64,000 nt of DNA from Zygaena filipendulae (Eukaryota > Arthropoda > Insecta > Lepidoptera > Zygaenidae), in NCBI GenBank assembly GCA_907165275.2, contig OU015678.1, forward strand, positions 2,480,001-2,544,000, written 5' to 3'. This document shows, piece by piece, positions 1-10,432 of this stretch. A program made the translations under genes and the position numbers. Position 1 is the first letter of the stretch. Each line of letters begins with the position of its first letter. The notes under the pieces were generated by a model. The model was not told the origin of the DNA. It saw only the letters and a program-made list of their open reading frames with translations, and searched no databases.

Positions 1-97
1 CCAATTTTGGTAAAGGTAAGTAAATATTTTCTCGCGGCGTCTGGAGCTTGAAGATGAATACATGAAGACAAAGCTAAAACAAATGTGTAATATTATA

Positions 98-437
98 CAG
101 GGTGTAAAAAGACCGGCGACATAACCGCTAGGAATCCATATAAAATAGTAATTGAAGTTATTCTGTAGTAAAAATATTGTTGTGAAATGTAATTTTATTT
201 TTAGGCAAAAAAAAAAATTACAGCGCGCAATGTACCAAGTTAGGTACTTCATAAAAATTATTGTTCACGTTATAAACTCCAAAAATATGCAATAAGTAGA
301 ACAAAATTTACGATACTTTGGAGGTTTAATACCTTGGAAACCGTTGAATTCCCAGCTGAATTTCCACGTCTAAAATGTTTGTACTAATGTAGGGAATATC
401 ATAGTTTCGTTTATGTCGGAGGTTTTCTGACACTCTG
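98..437. mobile_element. Tc1/mariner-like MITE, TA-flanked
   Basis: The left end reads CAGGGTGTAAAAAGACC and the right end, reverse-complemented, reads CAGAGTGTCAGAAAACC, so the two form imperfect terminal inverted repeats about 30 bp long. TA dinucleotides flank both ends, as expected for a Tc1/mariner target duplication. The 340-bp interior is AT-rich and has no coding capacity, so this is a non-autonomous element. Confidence 0.6.
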
Positions 438-779
438 TATAGTGATCTGTCCGCTCCGAAAAGAAATCTGTCACTACCTACCTACCTACATTCTTTACAC
501 ATAAAAAAGTCATATTTTACGGGTCAACTTTGAATAAAATTCTTTGACTTTGATCACATATTTATTTTCTAATGCTGTATGTACAGAGTTAAGTAGTTCC
601 CAGGCATAGGTGCATCACTGCTGCCAGGTCACGTGTCTTGTAATGAAATAAGTTGCGAGCGATGTATCGCACAAGATCTCGCGAGGTGATCTCTCCGGCA
701 ACAATATATAGGGTTGTCCAAATACAAATTTTTTATTCAGTGATGTTTAATAGCGACTTAATAATTGTGCACTAATCGA

Positions 780-955
780 TCCTCCCCGATTTCACTTGAT
801 TTATTTCGAAGTTCCCATGGGGATTCCGGGATAGAAAGTACCTTGTGTCGCTCGGAAACACTGTAGCTTCCTACAAATAAATTTTTGTGTTTATCCATTA
901 AAATTTAACAAAGAAACTTACAATCAAATCTTTTCTCTTCATAATATTGGTAGAG
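780..955 (-). repeat. Diverged core-repeat copy (crick-oriented variant)
   Basis: It holds the GTTCCCATGGGGATTCCGGG block, a 'gtcgctcgg aacactgtagctt' block and a final CAAATCTTTTCTCTTC..AATATT edge. The same order is seen at 6983-7190, so both belong to a sub-lineage of the dominant short repeat whose middle section differs from the standard form. Confidence 0.5.
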
Positions 956-1740
956 ACAACTACTACTTTTTATTAAAAGATAATTATCTAATCAGACAAC
1001 AGATTAAAAGAATAAACTGAGCTAAAAGTGCGATTTTTAAAAACATTCAAAACCATAGTAGAGGTGTTATCAAAATAATTGGAACTGTTTTACTTTCAGG
1101 CGCGTTAGGATCCTTTCCCGGAACAGTTCGGTCTTAACTCCCGAAATAATATTTATCCATCGAAATTATTGTATAATTATTCTCCCCTAGTATTTAGTTA
1201 CTCCATTAGAATCTCAAAATAAATTCCCTTTGATGCGTGTACCGTTTGCTTAACCCTGAAATTAATAATGAATGATTAAGGCATTTTCCTCAAAAGAAAG
1301 ACGAAAAAAGAGCACGTAGTATATTAAAATGAATTTTTCATTACTTTCCCGGAGCATGTTTAATTTGAGAAAAAATGTAAATTCCATTTTTACCGTATAT
1401 ATGTTAATATATGTATTATGTATATATGTACTGCAAGCATAAAAGTAAATACGTGTTTTGTGCGAATATATTGTAATAATGGTGATCGATAAATCATGAT
1501 CGATTGACAACCCTACGGTGTTTCTTATCTATGTATTGACGTGAATAACTTGCGATGTTTCTTGTCTATTCGGTTTTTGCTGCCATTATCCGTTGGGCTT
1601 AGCACACTTTTAAAACACGCGCCGTCTAATACGTATATCGTTGTAGTGAAGAGAAATATATAGAATACTTATGTCAAGACAGAAAAAATAAATATATAAT
1701 GAAACCTTACTGTGTCGATTATACTACGCACATTTTATTA
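956..1740. other. AT-rich stretch, nothing recognised
   Basis: No coding frame with family resemblance and no clear inverted or direct repeat was seen. The only long frame (crick strand, about 1262-1510) is low-complexity and methionine/tyrosine/isoleucine rich, as expected from AT-rich DNA. Confidence 0.4.
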
Positions 1741-1741
1741 C

Positions 1742-1911
1742 GTTCCCGAGGTTTCACCCGCGATAATTTCGGAGTTCCCGCGGAATTGATCCATATCATC
1801 GGTTTAGGCTCTGCGTCGATCCGTCAGTCAATCATTCAGGACAAAGCATTTTATATGTATAGACATGTGTTCTCCGTGGTTTCACCCGCGGTAATTCCGG
1901 GCTACAATACT
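1742..1911 (-). repeat. Two partial core-repeat cores, long variant
   Basis: A GGTTTCACCCGCGATAATTT core is followed by CGGTTTAGGCTCTGCGTCGATCC and CATTCAGGACAAAGCATTT, which mark the long variant also present near 38774, 50716 and 58332. A second core (GGTTTCACCCGCGGTAATTCC) follows at about 1878. Confidence 0.6.
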
Positions 1912-2330
1912 GCCTATGTTACTAAGGTATGTAGAATTCAATGATAAAAGAATTTTTGAAAGTTCAGTAGGTAGTTTTTAAGTTAAATCGCGTAACAAAC
2001 AAACAAACACTAAATCAAATCTTTCCTCTTTATAATATGAGTATATGTATAGTCTGGGAAACCATCCGTGAAATTGCATCACCTTGCATACCCATAAATT
2101 CAATTCTAAAATATCTAATATTAAAAATACGAATGTGTTTGTTTGTTACACTTTTATGCTTAACTTGGCTTAACTACTCAAGGGGTATAGAAAAGGTCAT
2201 GAGGATACATTTCATCTAGAAAATAAAAACTGTTCCCGAGGGATAGAAAGTTAATTGTCAAAATCAACTAAGTGGCTACGTATTTATATCTCGGAGAGGC
2301 CGGGATTTGGAAGTAAATCTTCTACACTGT

Positions 2331-2515
2331 ATATTAAATGCTTTGTCTTGACTGACGGATCAACGCACAGCCTAAACCGCTGATCGTAGAGACCTGAAAC
2401 TTGGAGGGAGAAAATTCAACCCCTAAGGGGGTGAAAAGGGGTTGTAAAGTTTGCGTGGAACAATTCCGCGGGAACTACGAAATTATCGTGGGTGAAACCG
2501 CGCGGGACAGCCTGT
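2331..2515 (+). repeat. Core repeat, long variant
   Basis: This is the watson-oriented long variant. It runs from AAATGCTTTGTCTTGACTG through ACGCACAGCCTAAACCGCTG and GAGACCTGAAACTTGGAGG to the CCGCGGGAACTACGAAATTA core and a CAGCCTGTA end. Confidence 0.65.
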
Positions 2516-2830
2516 AAATTATATAATTGAGCTTTCGTTAATTCATACTTTTTAAACTAATAAAATATTCATAAAGAGCTGCTAGGTAAATCACAGAGGC
2601 AATTTTTCCGAAAAAAAAACGGACGAGGTTTGTATTGAAGAAAATTATTAGTTCCTGCGGGAATTATGAACCCCATGCGGGTAAAACCGCGATACATCAC
2701 ATGTTATTTCGTGGCTGTTACAATCGCCCAATAAAACTATGTCAGTGCAAACCACTTCGAACATTCAGTATACCATTTGCATACTCCTTTTCTTTGGGTA
2801 ACTAAAAATGTAATATTGTTATTTGATCCG

Positions 2831-2895
2831 CTATCCCGGAACTCCCGCGGGAACTCCGAAATTACCGCCGGTGAAACCGCAGGGCACAGCTCGTA
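2831..2895 (+). repeat. Core repeat, 3' core only
   Basis: Only the distal core survives: ATCCCGGAACTCCCGCGGG, then GAAACCGCAGGGCACAGCT. The 5' half with the primer-like TGCGAAAG edge is missing. Confidence 0.6.
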
Positions 2896-2916
2896 AAGGA
2901 TTAAATCCTACTATCC

Positions 2917-3100
2917 TACTAATATTATAAATGTGAAAGTGTGGATGTTTGTTACTCAATCACGCAAAAACGCCTGAACGGATTTGGATGAAATTTGGCA
3001 TGCACGTTGTCAGTGGTACAGAGAAGGACATAGGGTACTTTTTATCCCAGAATTCCCGCGGGAACTCCGAAATTACCGTGAGTGCGGGGCACAGCTAGTA
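2917..3100 (+). repeat. Dominant short interspersed repeat, near full length
   Basis: This copy is a good reference for the family. It begins TACTAATATTATAAATGTG, passes through a TTTGTTACTCAATCACGC block, then GAAATTTGGCATGCACGTTG, then CAGAGAAGGACATAGGGTAC, and ends in the palindromic core TTCCCGCGGGAACTCCGAAA and ACAGCTAGT. In this annotation '+' means a copy reading in this direction. The family is non-coding. Similar repeats are very abundant in Lepidoptera, but I do not assign a formal family name. Confidence 0.75.
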
Positions 3101-3312
3101 AATAATTATAGAATGTCAAATTGAGTTTCATTCACTAGGCATTGAGTTAACAATCGATATTTTATACATTGAAAAATCGACATCGATAAATTCTCATCAC
3201 CATTGCAGTCACGTTCGCGGGCGGAGCACATTCGTCGGGCAATATACTCTTTTTGCGTGAGGATATTATGTTTATATTTAAACGTCATATAAGTAGAAAT
3301 TTATTTACTCCG

Positions 3313-3912
3313 AGTTTATTTATTTGCAATAGGGAATATGCGTGTCGCTTTTTACTTGATACTTTCCTCTTGAGTCTTTATCATCTAGACATTAAATTAA
3401 TGACTGTACATTCTCAGTACATATACGAGAATTTATTATTATGTTCACAAAAATTTAGGCAACTTTAAGAAAAACAGTGATTTACATAAATAATCTAAAC
3501 CTAAGAAATAAAGATAAACTCGCCGTGCTTACTAGGCTCCATAAAATTTCTAAGTCATTTAAAGGACAATGTATACACTTTTACAACAAACTCCCAAACC
3601 ATGTAATTAATTTGTCAATTAATAAATTCAAGACACTTATTAAACACAGATTATGCGATAAATCATATTATAGTGTAGTAGACTATTTAAATGATACAGA
3701 CGTTTGGGAATGAATTGCTCCATCCAATTACTATTTTATGTTCTCCTAGTTTATAATTATAAGTAAGATCATTAAAAGACAGCGCTGCTGAGTTTCTTGT
3801 CAGTTCTTCTCAGCAGAGGACGTATTCCGAACTGACGGTAATTTATAGTTCTGAGAACCTGCTGACGATTACAAGTGATTGTAACCAAACCTAAGTAATA
3901 AATAGCTTATGA
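3313..3912 (+). pseudogene. LINE reverse-transcriptase C-terminus and 3' UTR, decayed
   Basis: This is the 3' end of a 5'-truncated non-LTR retrotransposon of jockey/CR1-like type. An upstream frame carries a CR..L..LKLMTV.SQYIYENLL pattern typical of the region after the RT domain. A second frame (3477-3713) continues with NLRNKDKLAV, FYNKLPNHVINL, NKFKTLIK and YYSVVDYL, the usual C-terminal signature. The two frames are offset and separated by a stop, so the gene is dead. The following sequence, TGCTGAGTTTCTTGTCAG then TTCTTCTCAGCAGAGG, is characteristic of lepidopteran LINE 3' UTRs, and it ends in TTATGAATTTTGAATT. Confidence 0.75.
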
Positions 3913-4460
3913 ATTTTGAATTATTTTCTTTGATTGCGAAAAGTATTAATTAAAATTGGCAAAATAAGGAAGGGAAATTTAATTTTGCGCAACAAATCAC
4001 GTTGGTGAAAACAAAATAATTATGACGTCATTAGCCCCGCTCTCTGATTTATCGGCGTTGATATTCGTAATGTTAACACTAAAGGTACATTTATATCTAC
4101 AGACATTGAGCGTGCCAGACACGTGCCGTCGCAGACAAAACAATATTCTCCTATATATGCGTATTAATGTATTCACATCTGTCGTAACTCGTAACAGAGA
4201 CCTACGTGTCTGTGGCTACATGTCGAGCAGTAAATAAACGCATGCATATTGGAATCGTCAATTTTAAATTACATACTATTTATTTAGATTTAACGTAATA
4301 AAAAAATTGAATCAAACCTAAAACAAGCTTAAAATTTAAGTTTACATCAAGCTTTCGCGTATTTCTTAAGTCTGTTTAAAAAAGAAAGCTCGGTAAGCGT
4401 TTGAATTACACGCGTATTTAATAGACATAGAAGAAGAAAGAAGAAGATGACCGTGACAGC
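3913..4460. other. AT-rich stretch, nothing recognised
   Basis: No repeat core, inverted repeat or plausible exon was identified here. Confidence 0.35.
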
Positions 4461-4506
4461 ATCATTGGTTCAGTGGTTAGTGAACGAGACTGCTACGCCA
4501 GGTGTA
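4461..4506 (+). repeat. SINE head fragment (A-box side)
   Basis: ATTGGTTCAGTGGTTAGTG resembles a tRNA A-box region, but no B box follows. A CA/CG microsatellite starts at 4518 instead. Probably a truncated tRNA-derived SINE. Confidence 0.35.
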
Positions 4507-4517
4507 AAAAGTATCGG

Positions 4518-4571
4518 ACACACACACACACACACGCCCGCACGCACGCACGCAGTAAGCACGCACACACA
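4518..4571. repeat. (CA)n/(CG-CA)n microsatellite
   Basis: An ACACAC run passes into CGCACGCACGCACGCA and back to ACACACAC. It explains the histidine/threonine/alanine-rich frame across it. Confidence 0.8.
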
Positions 4572-4699
4572 CTTCGAAACTCTTTCACACGTTTTACCAA
4601 ATTAATACAACAACGAATAACCAAAATATGTAATAAAATCTGTACTTTCGGAATGTGTATTACGTTAAACACAAATTAGTTATGAGGAACGGCGTCTCC

Positions 4700-5513
4700 T
4701 AGCACAGCCATATTTATGCATAAAAGGAGGCTCCAGCTATTTATTTTGTTTATAAGTGTATACATTGTGAAAGTAATAAATAATTTTGATTTTTTGAAAT
4801 TTTGAATTGGTTATCTGGTGTAGTATATGCTTAATTTGAACCAGGTGGCGTTGTGTATCAATACCCAAGCATCGTTATTATTATTTTTTAATTATTGACG
4901 CAAGCTCGACTCAAAACTTGTAAGTGGATATTAAATCTTGCATAATAAATTTAACGAAGCATCTGACCCATATGATATGTGTGTACTACTTATACAATAT
5001 TATTAGCGAACTATCTCGGTGGGCCCGGCCGACTTAGTGATACGCCCGGGACGTTTAAGTTTGACTACATTTTGGGAAGTGAAACACACGGGCGTACGTA
5101 ACGGAATAAAACGCTGCGACAATCCGGTCATACAGCTTAGGCAAAGAATACGTACTACGTTAAGAAGCAAAAGTGTTAAGTGAAGACGACCCCCCGCGCC
5201 CCGTCAAAACGTATTGATAAGCCTAGATGACAGCGGTGCAGGCTTTCGCTGCTGTGTGACTGTTGGACAATAGGTATCAACTTGAATGTGGAACTGTCTC
5301 CGTCGCTCACCGCGCTCCCGGCCTTAGGGCCCAGCGCGAGCCCTACACAGTGTCCGTGCAATGTAGCTCAAGACTGCTCCCTGAAACACCGTGAAAATGA
5401 TTGTTTTTTTTTTTAAATAACTTCATAGCAATTTTAATCGATCGATAGCGTGTTTGTTTGTCTGGCTATCATGTCGCAACGGAGTATCGAAAACTTTTAT
5501 TTCATGAGAATAA
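4700..5513. other. Mixed stretch with a GC-rich patch at about 5020-5400
   Basis: The flanks are AT-rich. The patch at 5020-5400 is clearly GC- and CpG-richer. On the crick strand an acceptor-like TTTCAG precedes a 61-residue frame (5176-5361) that matches nothing I know. It could be part of a host exon or 5' UTR, but I see no supporting second exon. Confidence 0.25.
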
Positions 5514-5829
5514 TGGGCACGATGACAAGGTACAAAAATCAATATTCTACTTAGTCCGTCAATTAGATAGTAAAAAAATTATAGACACGTATTTATTGCT
5601 TTTTCGAATTACTGAAAAAAATACTTAGATGAAACGCATTAAAGTTTAGGACTGGACTAGGTACACTTTAGAAGTATAAAGTGTACCTAGGTGTGACGTC
5701 ACAAGGAATTTCAACTCAATGTATCGCCGTTATGACGTGATTACTAATAAAAAGCCAAAATACGTGCCCAATATTTTTTATTTAATCTACAAGAAGGACT
5801 AAAAATTCAAATTTAGTTATCGTGCTCAT
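5514..5829. mobile_element. GACGTCA MITE, copy 1
   Basis: The ends GGGCACGATGAC and (reverse-complemented) GAGCACGATAACTAA form the inverted repeat, and ACTTAGTCCGTCAATTAG / GAAGGACTAAAAATTCAA extend it. The interior has a 13-bp-arm hairpin at 5656-5690 (CTAGGTACACTTT / AAAGTGTACCTAG) and a TGACGTCA palindrome at 5694-5701. Related copies lie at 26989, 45427 and 46495, with fragments at 16550 and 18557. Confidence 0.65.
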
Positions 5830-6357
5830 TTGAAGGCGGATGGTAAGGATAATTTTTATCCCAATCAACAAGTTACCGAGGGCTCAAAACTCGTGCAACA
5901 GCCATTATCTCGACCTAATAATAATAGTTAAGTTATAAGTATAAAAAAAACAGTTTCCCTTGCGAGCGCTGTTGTTAATGTAGGTTTAGAACGTCGTATG
6001 TTTTCGCTAGACTTGAACTAACCTGATATCCCCAAGCATCGAATTATACATGTAAATATTGTTTTGATGAGCGCTGAGCGGGTGGAGAGGTCTCTAGAGG
6101 CTTATGGAAGTCTTTGATACACATTTGCCTAGAGCCAGGTAACTGAAGGTTAATTATTTAGGATTTCATTTTGTACAGCTTTACTGTTTCGTGTTTTGAT
6201 TATTTACAAGTCTGAAACGAGCACAAGCACATTGGGGTCGCTGATAGTTTTAATAATTAAAAGAGTTATTCCCGACCACCACTATACTTATTTTATCACC
6301 GATTTTCATACTAGTGGGTATTAAAATTAAAAAGTAAGATTTTCATAACAGTTAATT
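5830..6357. other. Unassigned stretch
   Basis: It contains an AT-rich background with a short GCGCTGAGCGGGTGGAGAGG patch. No recognisable gene or repeat boundary was found. Confidence 0.3.
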
Positions 6358-6565
6358 ACTAGCTGTCCCCGCGGTCTCATCCACAGTAATTTCAGAGTTC
6401 CCGCGGGAATTCTGGGATAAAAACTACCCCATGTCCTTCTCTGTACCGTAGACAATGTGCATGCAAAATTTCAAGATGATCGGTTGAGTCGTTATGGCGT
6501 GAAAACTTAACAGACAGACAGACCGACAGAGATACAGAGTTACTTTCGCATTTCTAATATTAGTA
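6358..6565 (-). repeat. Core repeat, near full length
   Basis: It runs from ACTAGCTGTCCCCGCGG through GTTCCCGCGGGAATTCTGGG and TGTCCTTCTCTGTACC to a GACAGACAGACC block and a TTCTAATATTAGTA edge. Confidence 0.75.
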
Positions 6566-6664
6566 TGTATTATCTTTTAGCTGTCAATCATCCCATCTGG
6601 GACGGTAGATATGCGCAAAACGTCACCTTTCAGTGTGATGTAATATGGCATTACTTTTCACTGG

Positions 6665-6756
6665 TATCACTCGCAAACATTACTTATCACTCGAAAATTA
6701 CGTATCACTCAAACATTACGTATCACTCAAACATTACGTATCACTCAAACATTACT
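6665..6756. repeat. 18-bp tandem repeat, five units
   Basis: Units start at 6665, 6685, 6703, 6721 and 6739, with consensus TATCACTCAAACATTACG. The first unit is 20 bp and the third and fourth are identical. Because 18 is a multiple of three the array stays open in frame (YHSNIT repeats), but no gene context supports translation. Confidence 0.85.
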
Positions 6757-6982
6757 TGACGTGTTCTAAAGGAAAATGGGCCTTGTGTAGCGGTCGTACC
6801 CTTCAAAATCGTCAACAGTCTGAGATATTACAGTGTGATAGTGTGATTATTGTCTCTCGCGTAACGGTTGATGTCACATCACCTCGTAGAGTGACATCAC
6901 TCGAGTAATATTACTTGCATTACCTGAACCAAATTATACGATAAACACGTAACTGTAAATACAATACACGCATCTGTTAGAA

Positions 6983-7190
6983 ACTAGTCGATCTCCCACG
7001 GTTTCTTTCGCGATAATTTCGAGGATCGCGCTGAAAGCCCGATATGAAATACTCCTTATGTCGCTCGGGAACACTGTAGCTTCATGTAAGTGAAATAATT
7101 TTAAAAATTGATTAAGTAGTTTTTCGAGTCAGTCTATTACAATCAAATAAGCATAACAAAAAAAAAAACAAATCTTTTCTCTTTAAAATA
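6983..7190 (-). repeat. Core repeat, variant with CTCGGGAACACTGTAGC
   Basis: It begins ACTAGTCGATCTCCCACGG and ends CAAATCTTTTCTCTTTAAAA. It shares its middle section with 780-955. A watson-oriented copy starts directly after it, so the two lie tail to tail. Confidence 0.55.
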
Positions 7191-7374
7191 ATCCTTGCAT
7201 GCGAAATTGAGTGTTTGTTTGTTTGTCACCCTTTCACGTGTTAACGGTTCAACATATCATCGTGAAATTTTGCATACACGTTGTCAAGACAGAGACGGAC
7301 ATAGAGTACTTTTTATCTCGGAATTCCTGCGGGATCTCCGAAATTAACGCGGGTGTAACCGCGGGAACAGCTAG
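7190..7374 (+). repeat. Core repeat, near full length
   Basis: It carries TTTGTTTGTCACCCTTTCAC, ATCATCGTGAAATTTTGCAT and the distal core CGGAATTCCTGCGGGATCTC, and ends ACAGCTAG. Confidence 0.7.
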
Positions 7375-7569
7375 AGGTATAGATATTATAACCTCTTGAC
7401 CTTTGCCCGCCAGTGGGCTGTTAGCGGCGTGTGATCTAACACGCATGGAGAGACGGTGCGTTAAGAGTTAATTATTATTACCCACCAACGGGTATACGCT
7501 AATTAACGGATGTGCGCAAACGGATAACGATGATTAGCGGCGTGAACGGGCGACCGTTAGCCGAGCCGC

Positions 7570-8064
7570 TGCCCCCTTAGCCAAGTTGACATTCTCTGAT
7601 CGTTAACGCATAGAAAACTAAGGAACGCAATCGTTATGTCACGCGGTCACGTAAAATTTTAGATTGGACGATTCTACGCAAAGATATTGAAAGAGAAATT
7701 GACAATACGCTCGCTCGGCCGCTAAGCTTTCCCCTTGAACCACGCTGCGGTCAAATGACCTCATGCTAACAAAATGCCGTTGGCTTGCAGAGACTTTTGT
7801 TTAAAGATACCACTTGATGTGATTGGCTATTTGAAATGTACCTTGTGGTGACTGGTATTTGATTGCGTCGCAACGATGTGATTGGTTTTTATTTTGATCA
7901 TTCCCCCGCAACAATTGGTTGACGTGGATTGCATAGTAAAAGTTTGTATTGTGCGTCTATTCTCTGATAATCTCTTTGATTTTACGTATCCATCTGGTAT
8001 GACGATGCGTTTTATATTTTCTATGCGATAACGATTACAAAATGTCAACTCGGCTAAGGGTGCT
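7570..8064. mobile_element. CCCTTAGCC-ended MITE
   Basis: The left end GCCCCCTTAGCCAAGTTGAC and the right end (reverse-complemented CACCCTTAGCCGAGTTGAC) form an inverted repeat. It extends inward through ATCGTTA.CGCATAGAAAA to CACGTAAAATT / TACGTAAAAT, about 85 bp of imperfect arm. Related end fragments occur at 33716 and 45362. There is no coding capacity; the crick frame 7827-8183 spans the right arm and a SINE by chance. Confidence 0.6.
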
Positions 8065-8134
8065 AGCCTAGCCGAGTCGACGTGTGCGGATCCATGGATT
8101 ATTATATTATGAGTAACGAGATCAAGCGGTTTGT

Positions 8135-8310
8135 TTTTAAAATAATAATAATAACACTTCACAACACTTCTACTTGATTCCACAATGAGCTACAAGCTTG
8201 TGCCGTAGAAACCAAGCAATGTTTATCTTACGTAATATATTATACGTAGTTTAGATGTAATATACAAACACGTCCAGACTGGAATGTGGACTCCTGTATA
8301 ACCAATACGA
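8135..8310 (-). repeat. tRNA-SINE body, diverged
   Basis: Read on the crick strand it matches the body of the SINE at 18629: CCAGTCTGG, a TATAT..ACGTA section, TTGCTTGGTTTC, ACAAGCTTGTAGCTCATTG, and a tail of TTATTATTATT. The tRNA-like head is missing. Confidence 0.55.
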
Positions 8311-8543
8311 ATTACGATACTGTTGGGAGACTCGGCTTGGCGAGCGGCAACACTACGGGCAGCGCCATGACAGCGGTCGGCGCGTGAGACGGAACTACGG
8401 AAGTAGTCGCTGTGTGCAAGTCATTCCGTCGCATCGTCATTCGTCGAGAAGTGTCGTTATATTGAAAGTTTATAATTTTTGTCTGTTTTTATAATTTATT
8501 TAGAAATTGAAGAAGGCTTACCTAAAAATACATATTATTAAAC

Positions 8544-8648
8544 GCCCAGATTCACAGTGTACATCATTTAAAAGTTTACCCCGATGCGGGGACCGAACCT
8601 GCAGCTCCTGACATATAGCCACTCAGTTACCACTACACCAACAGTGCT
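8544..8648 (-). repeat. Second tRNA-derived SINE family, head
   Basis: On the crick strand it has an A-box-like TGGTGTAGTGGTAACTGAG and a B-box-like GGTTCGGTCCCC, followed by ACACTGTGAATCTGGG. The same layout appears at 32698-32890. It does not form a closed tRNA acceptor stem. Confidence 0.55.
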
Positions 8649-8662
8649 GAATTATTGAATTA

Positions 8663-8760
8663 CTAGCTGGTAATTTCTTGTCTTTCTCTGTAGCGCTGAC
8701 AACGTGTTTGGAAAATTTCATTATGTTCGGTAAACGCAATAGTTACTCGATGGCATTTTG
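8663..8760 (-). repeat. Core-repeat fragment
   Basis: The middle section (CTTTCTCTGTAGCGCTGACA, then GAAAATTTCATTATG) survives but most of the CCGCGG core is lost. Confidence 0.45.
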
Positions 8761-8768
8761 TTAATCCT

Positions 8769-8876
8769 AACTATAGATGGGCAGTAAAGCCCGTAAACCA
8801 GGGCCTTTACGGGCTTAAATCGGGGCTTAAACCCAAGCGCCGGGTTTAAACCCGAGTTGACTGCCCATCTATAGTT
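8769..8876. mobile_element. Small hAT-like hairpin element
   Basis: AACTATAGATGGGCAGT at the left is repeated exactly inverted at the right (ACTGCCCATCTATAGTT). The loop is full of GGGCTTAAA/TTTAAACCC-type inverted pieces. The TAGATGGGCA terminus resembles hAT ends, but no 8-bp target duplication is visible because another element abuts it. Confidence 0.55.
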
Positions 8877-9126
8877 GGACGCCGATAAGCAATAACGTGT
8901 TAACCCACGAAATTAAGTTATTGATACAGATTACAGAACGCTTTATTGAGAGTTACAGAACGTTTTGTAATTATTATGTGTATGTAATAACATACATTGT
9001 TTAAATATCAACAAAATGTTGAACATAAAAAATGTCAACACAAAATGACGGTATAATTTTAAAACACGATTTACTCCAAATTTCTCCGGTGTGGGTTAAC
9101 ACACTATTGCTTATCTATATCCAGTT
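8873..9126. mobile_element. GATAAGC MITE, copy 1
   Basis: The ends AGTTGGACGCCGATAAGC and (reverse-complemented) AACTGGATATAGATAAGC form an inverted repeat that extends through AATA..GTGTTAACCCAC. The interior keeps a TTACAGAACG block and a TTGAACATAAAAAATGT block shared with 19846, 44227 and 44529. It begins within the last 4 bp of the preceding hairpin element. Confidence 0.65.
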
Positions 9127-9864
9127 AGGATTAATAGAATGCCATCGTGTTTATTCCATCGTGCATCGGTCGATCGCACATCTAACTAATGATCATACAA
9201 AGCTGTTAATAAACAACCTAGACCTACCGAAAAACCAATCGATTGTTTTTAACACAGCACGTTCCAAAACTCGACGACGAACCGAACGCGGCAAGATAAC
9301 TGAGCACTCAATAAGTCCCGAGGCTAACAGCTACAAAACCAGCATCACTAAGACTATTGCTAACTTGGTGAATAATGGTCGGATTCTCATCAAATTTTCA
9401 CACATTTGTTCGTTTATATTTTGTTATTTTGCATATTTTGAACGTTTCTTTTAATCTTTTAAAATAATATGTCTTAGAATACATAGCGGCGGGCGCTAAT
9501 TTGACAGTTACTGGGCAATAAATATTTGGGACGTCCCGTACAAAGCTTATTTGAACATAACGTTATTTTATTTATATTTCGCTAATTAATATTGCCAGGA
9601 CTAAGGAGTCAAGGAGCCAAGTATCCGTTATGGAAGCGATCTCCTCATTATATTAGCACAACACGTGTAAACATGCGTATCAGTGTGAAGAAATATGACA
9701 TTAAAAAAAAAAGTTTCAATAATTTAACCAACTGGAGGCGCCGTAGAGTAGGCGCGAGGTGCCGAGCTAAAACGTACTTATACCTACGTCACTTGTAGAG
9801 ACGGGCTATAAGTAATGCACCTTCAGTAAATGCCGCTTAATTAGGCATGCACATAACCATAAGG
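9127..9864. other. Unassigned stretch with an anonymous open frame
   Basis: A frame of 140 codons (9032-9454) starts inside the MITE and runs on through about 330 bp of unassigned sequence (residues include TNDHTKLLINN and ARSKTRRRTERGK). I recognise no domain. The frame is unsupported by any repeat or conserved motif and is probably chance. Confidence 0.25.
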
Positions 9865-10018
9865 GCGGCGCCACAGTCTCGGCGGTGGCGGCAAAAACAA
9901 ATGGTAGACAACATAAGAAGGTGGCCACAACTATCAGCGGCGCGAGCTGTGGCCTACTTCTTATGTTGTCTTCCATTTGTTTTTGCCGCCGAGACTGGTC
10001 AAGGGGTAATACGAGCTC
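9865..10018. mobile_element. Foldback MITE, copy 1
   Basis: The left arm GGCGGCAAAAACAAATGGTA is mirrored by TCCATTTGTTTTTGCCGCC, and the arms continue through GACAACATAAGAAG / CTTCTTATGTTGTC and GGCCACA / TGTGGCC around a GCGGCGCGAG loop. The right end continues to CAAGGGGTAATACGAGC. The partner copy at 42040 carries the loop in the opposite orientation. Confidence 0.7.
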
Positions 10019-10040
10019 AGAAATAAAAGAATACACGGCC

Positions 10041-10090
10041 CCGTTGGTGCAATAGTAAGGTAACTGACTGCTACTCCGAGTTTCGGATTG
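10041..10090 (+). repeat. SINE head fragment
   Basis: CCCCGTTGGTGCAATAGTAAG resembles the SINE A-box region, with a degraded GAGTTTCGG where the B box should be. Confidence 0.3.
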
Positions 10091-10222
10091 TTAATAGTAT
10101 AGATACACAAATAGCACAAATTTCATAACGATTTCTTACAGTAAAATGGGATAGGTGAAATTTTTGCACAATGGACTGGCTACCTAAACAATAATATGGT
10201 TAAACTTAAAGTCGAGATTCAG

Positions 10223-10432
10223 AGCCCTTATTCACTATCGCCATAACACAGCGCGTTAAGATAACGCGCTACTAAAATTGTCTTTCCCTCTTAATCAAAG
10301 AAGTTTCACTTCATAAAATACATTTAATTAAGTACAACGTTTCTGAGGCATTATTGGCGTCTAGAACGTTTGGGAATGCGTTTTTTGGACGCGCGTTATG
10401 GGCAAGACATGTTGTTGGTCATAATGAGGGCC
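10223..10432. mobile_element. CWG MITE copy 1 (Harbinger-like)
   Basis: The left end is AGCCCTTATTCACTATCG and the right end is ATAATGAGGGCC. CAG directly flanks both sides (10220-10222 and 10433-10435), giving a perfect 3-bp target duplication. The interior holds GCGCGTTAAGATAACGCG, TCTTTCCCTC, TTTCACTTCATAAAAT and GGACGCGCGTTATGGGCAAG, in the order seen in the other copies. Confidence 0.7.

Noticed and set aside
3253..3468. Independent gene upstream of the LINE fragment
   Set aside because: Its C-terminal part (KLMTV.SQYIYENLL) belongs to the same LINE as the next frame, separated by a frame shift; the N-terminal part has no support.
5176..5361. 61-codon crick frame in a GC-rich patch with an upstream TTTCAG
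   Set aside because: The frame is not open back to the acceptor, and no partner exon or family match was found.
7827..8183. 118-codon crick frame
   Set aside because: It spans a MITE arm and an inverted SINE body.
9032..9454. 140-codon watson frame
   Set aside because: It starts inside a GATAAGC MITE and has no recognisable domain.
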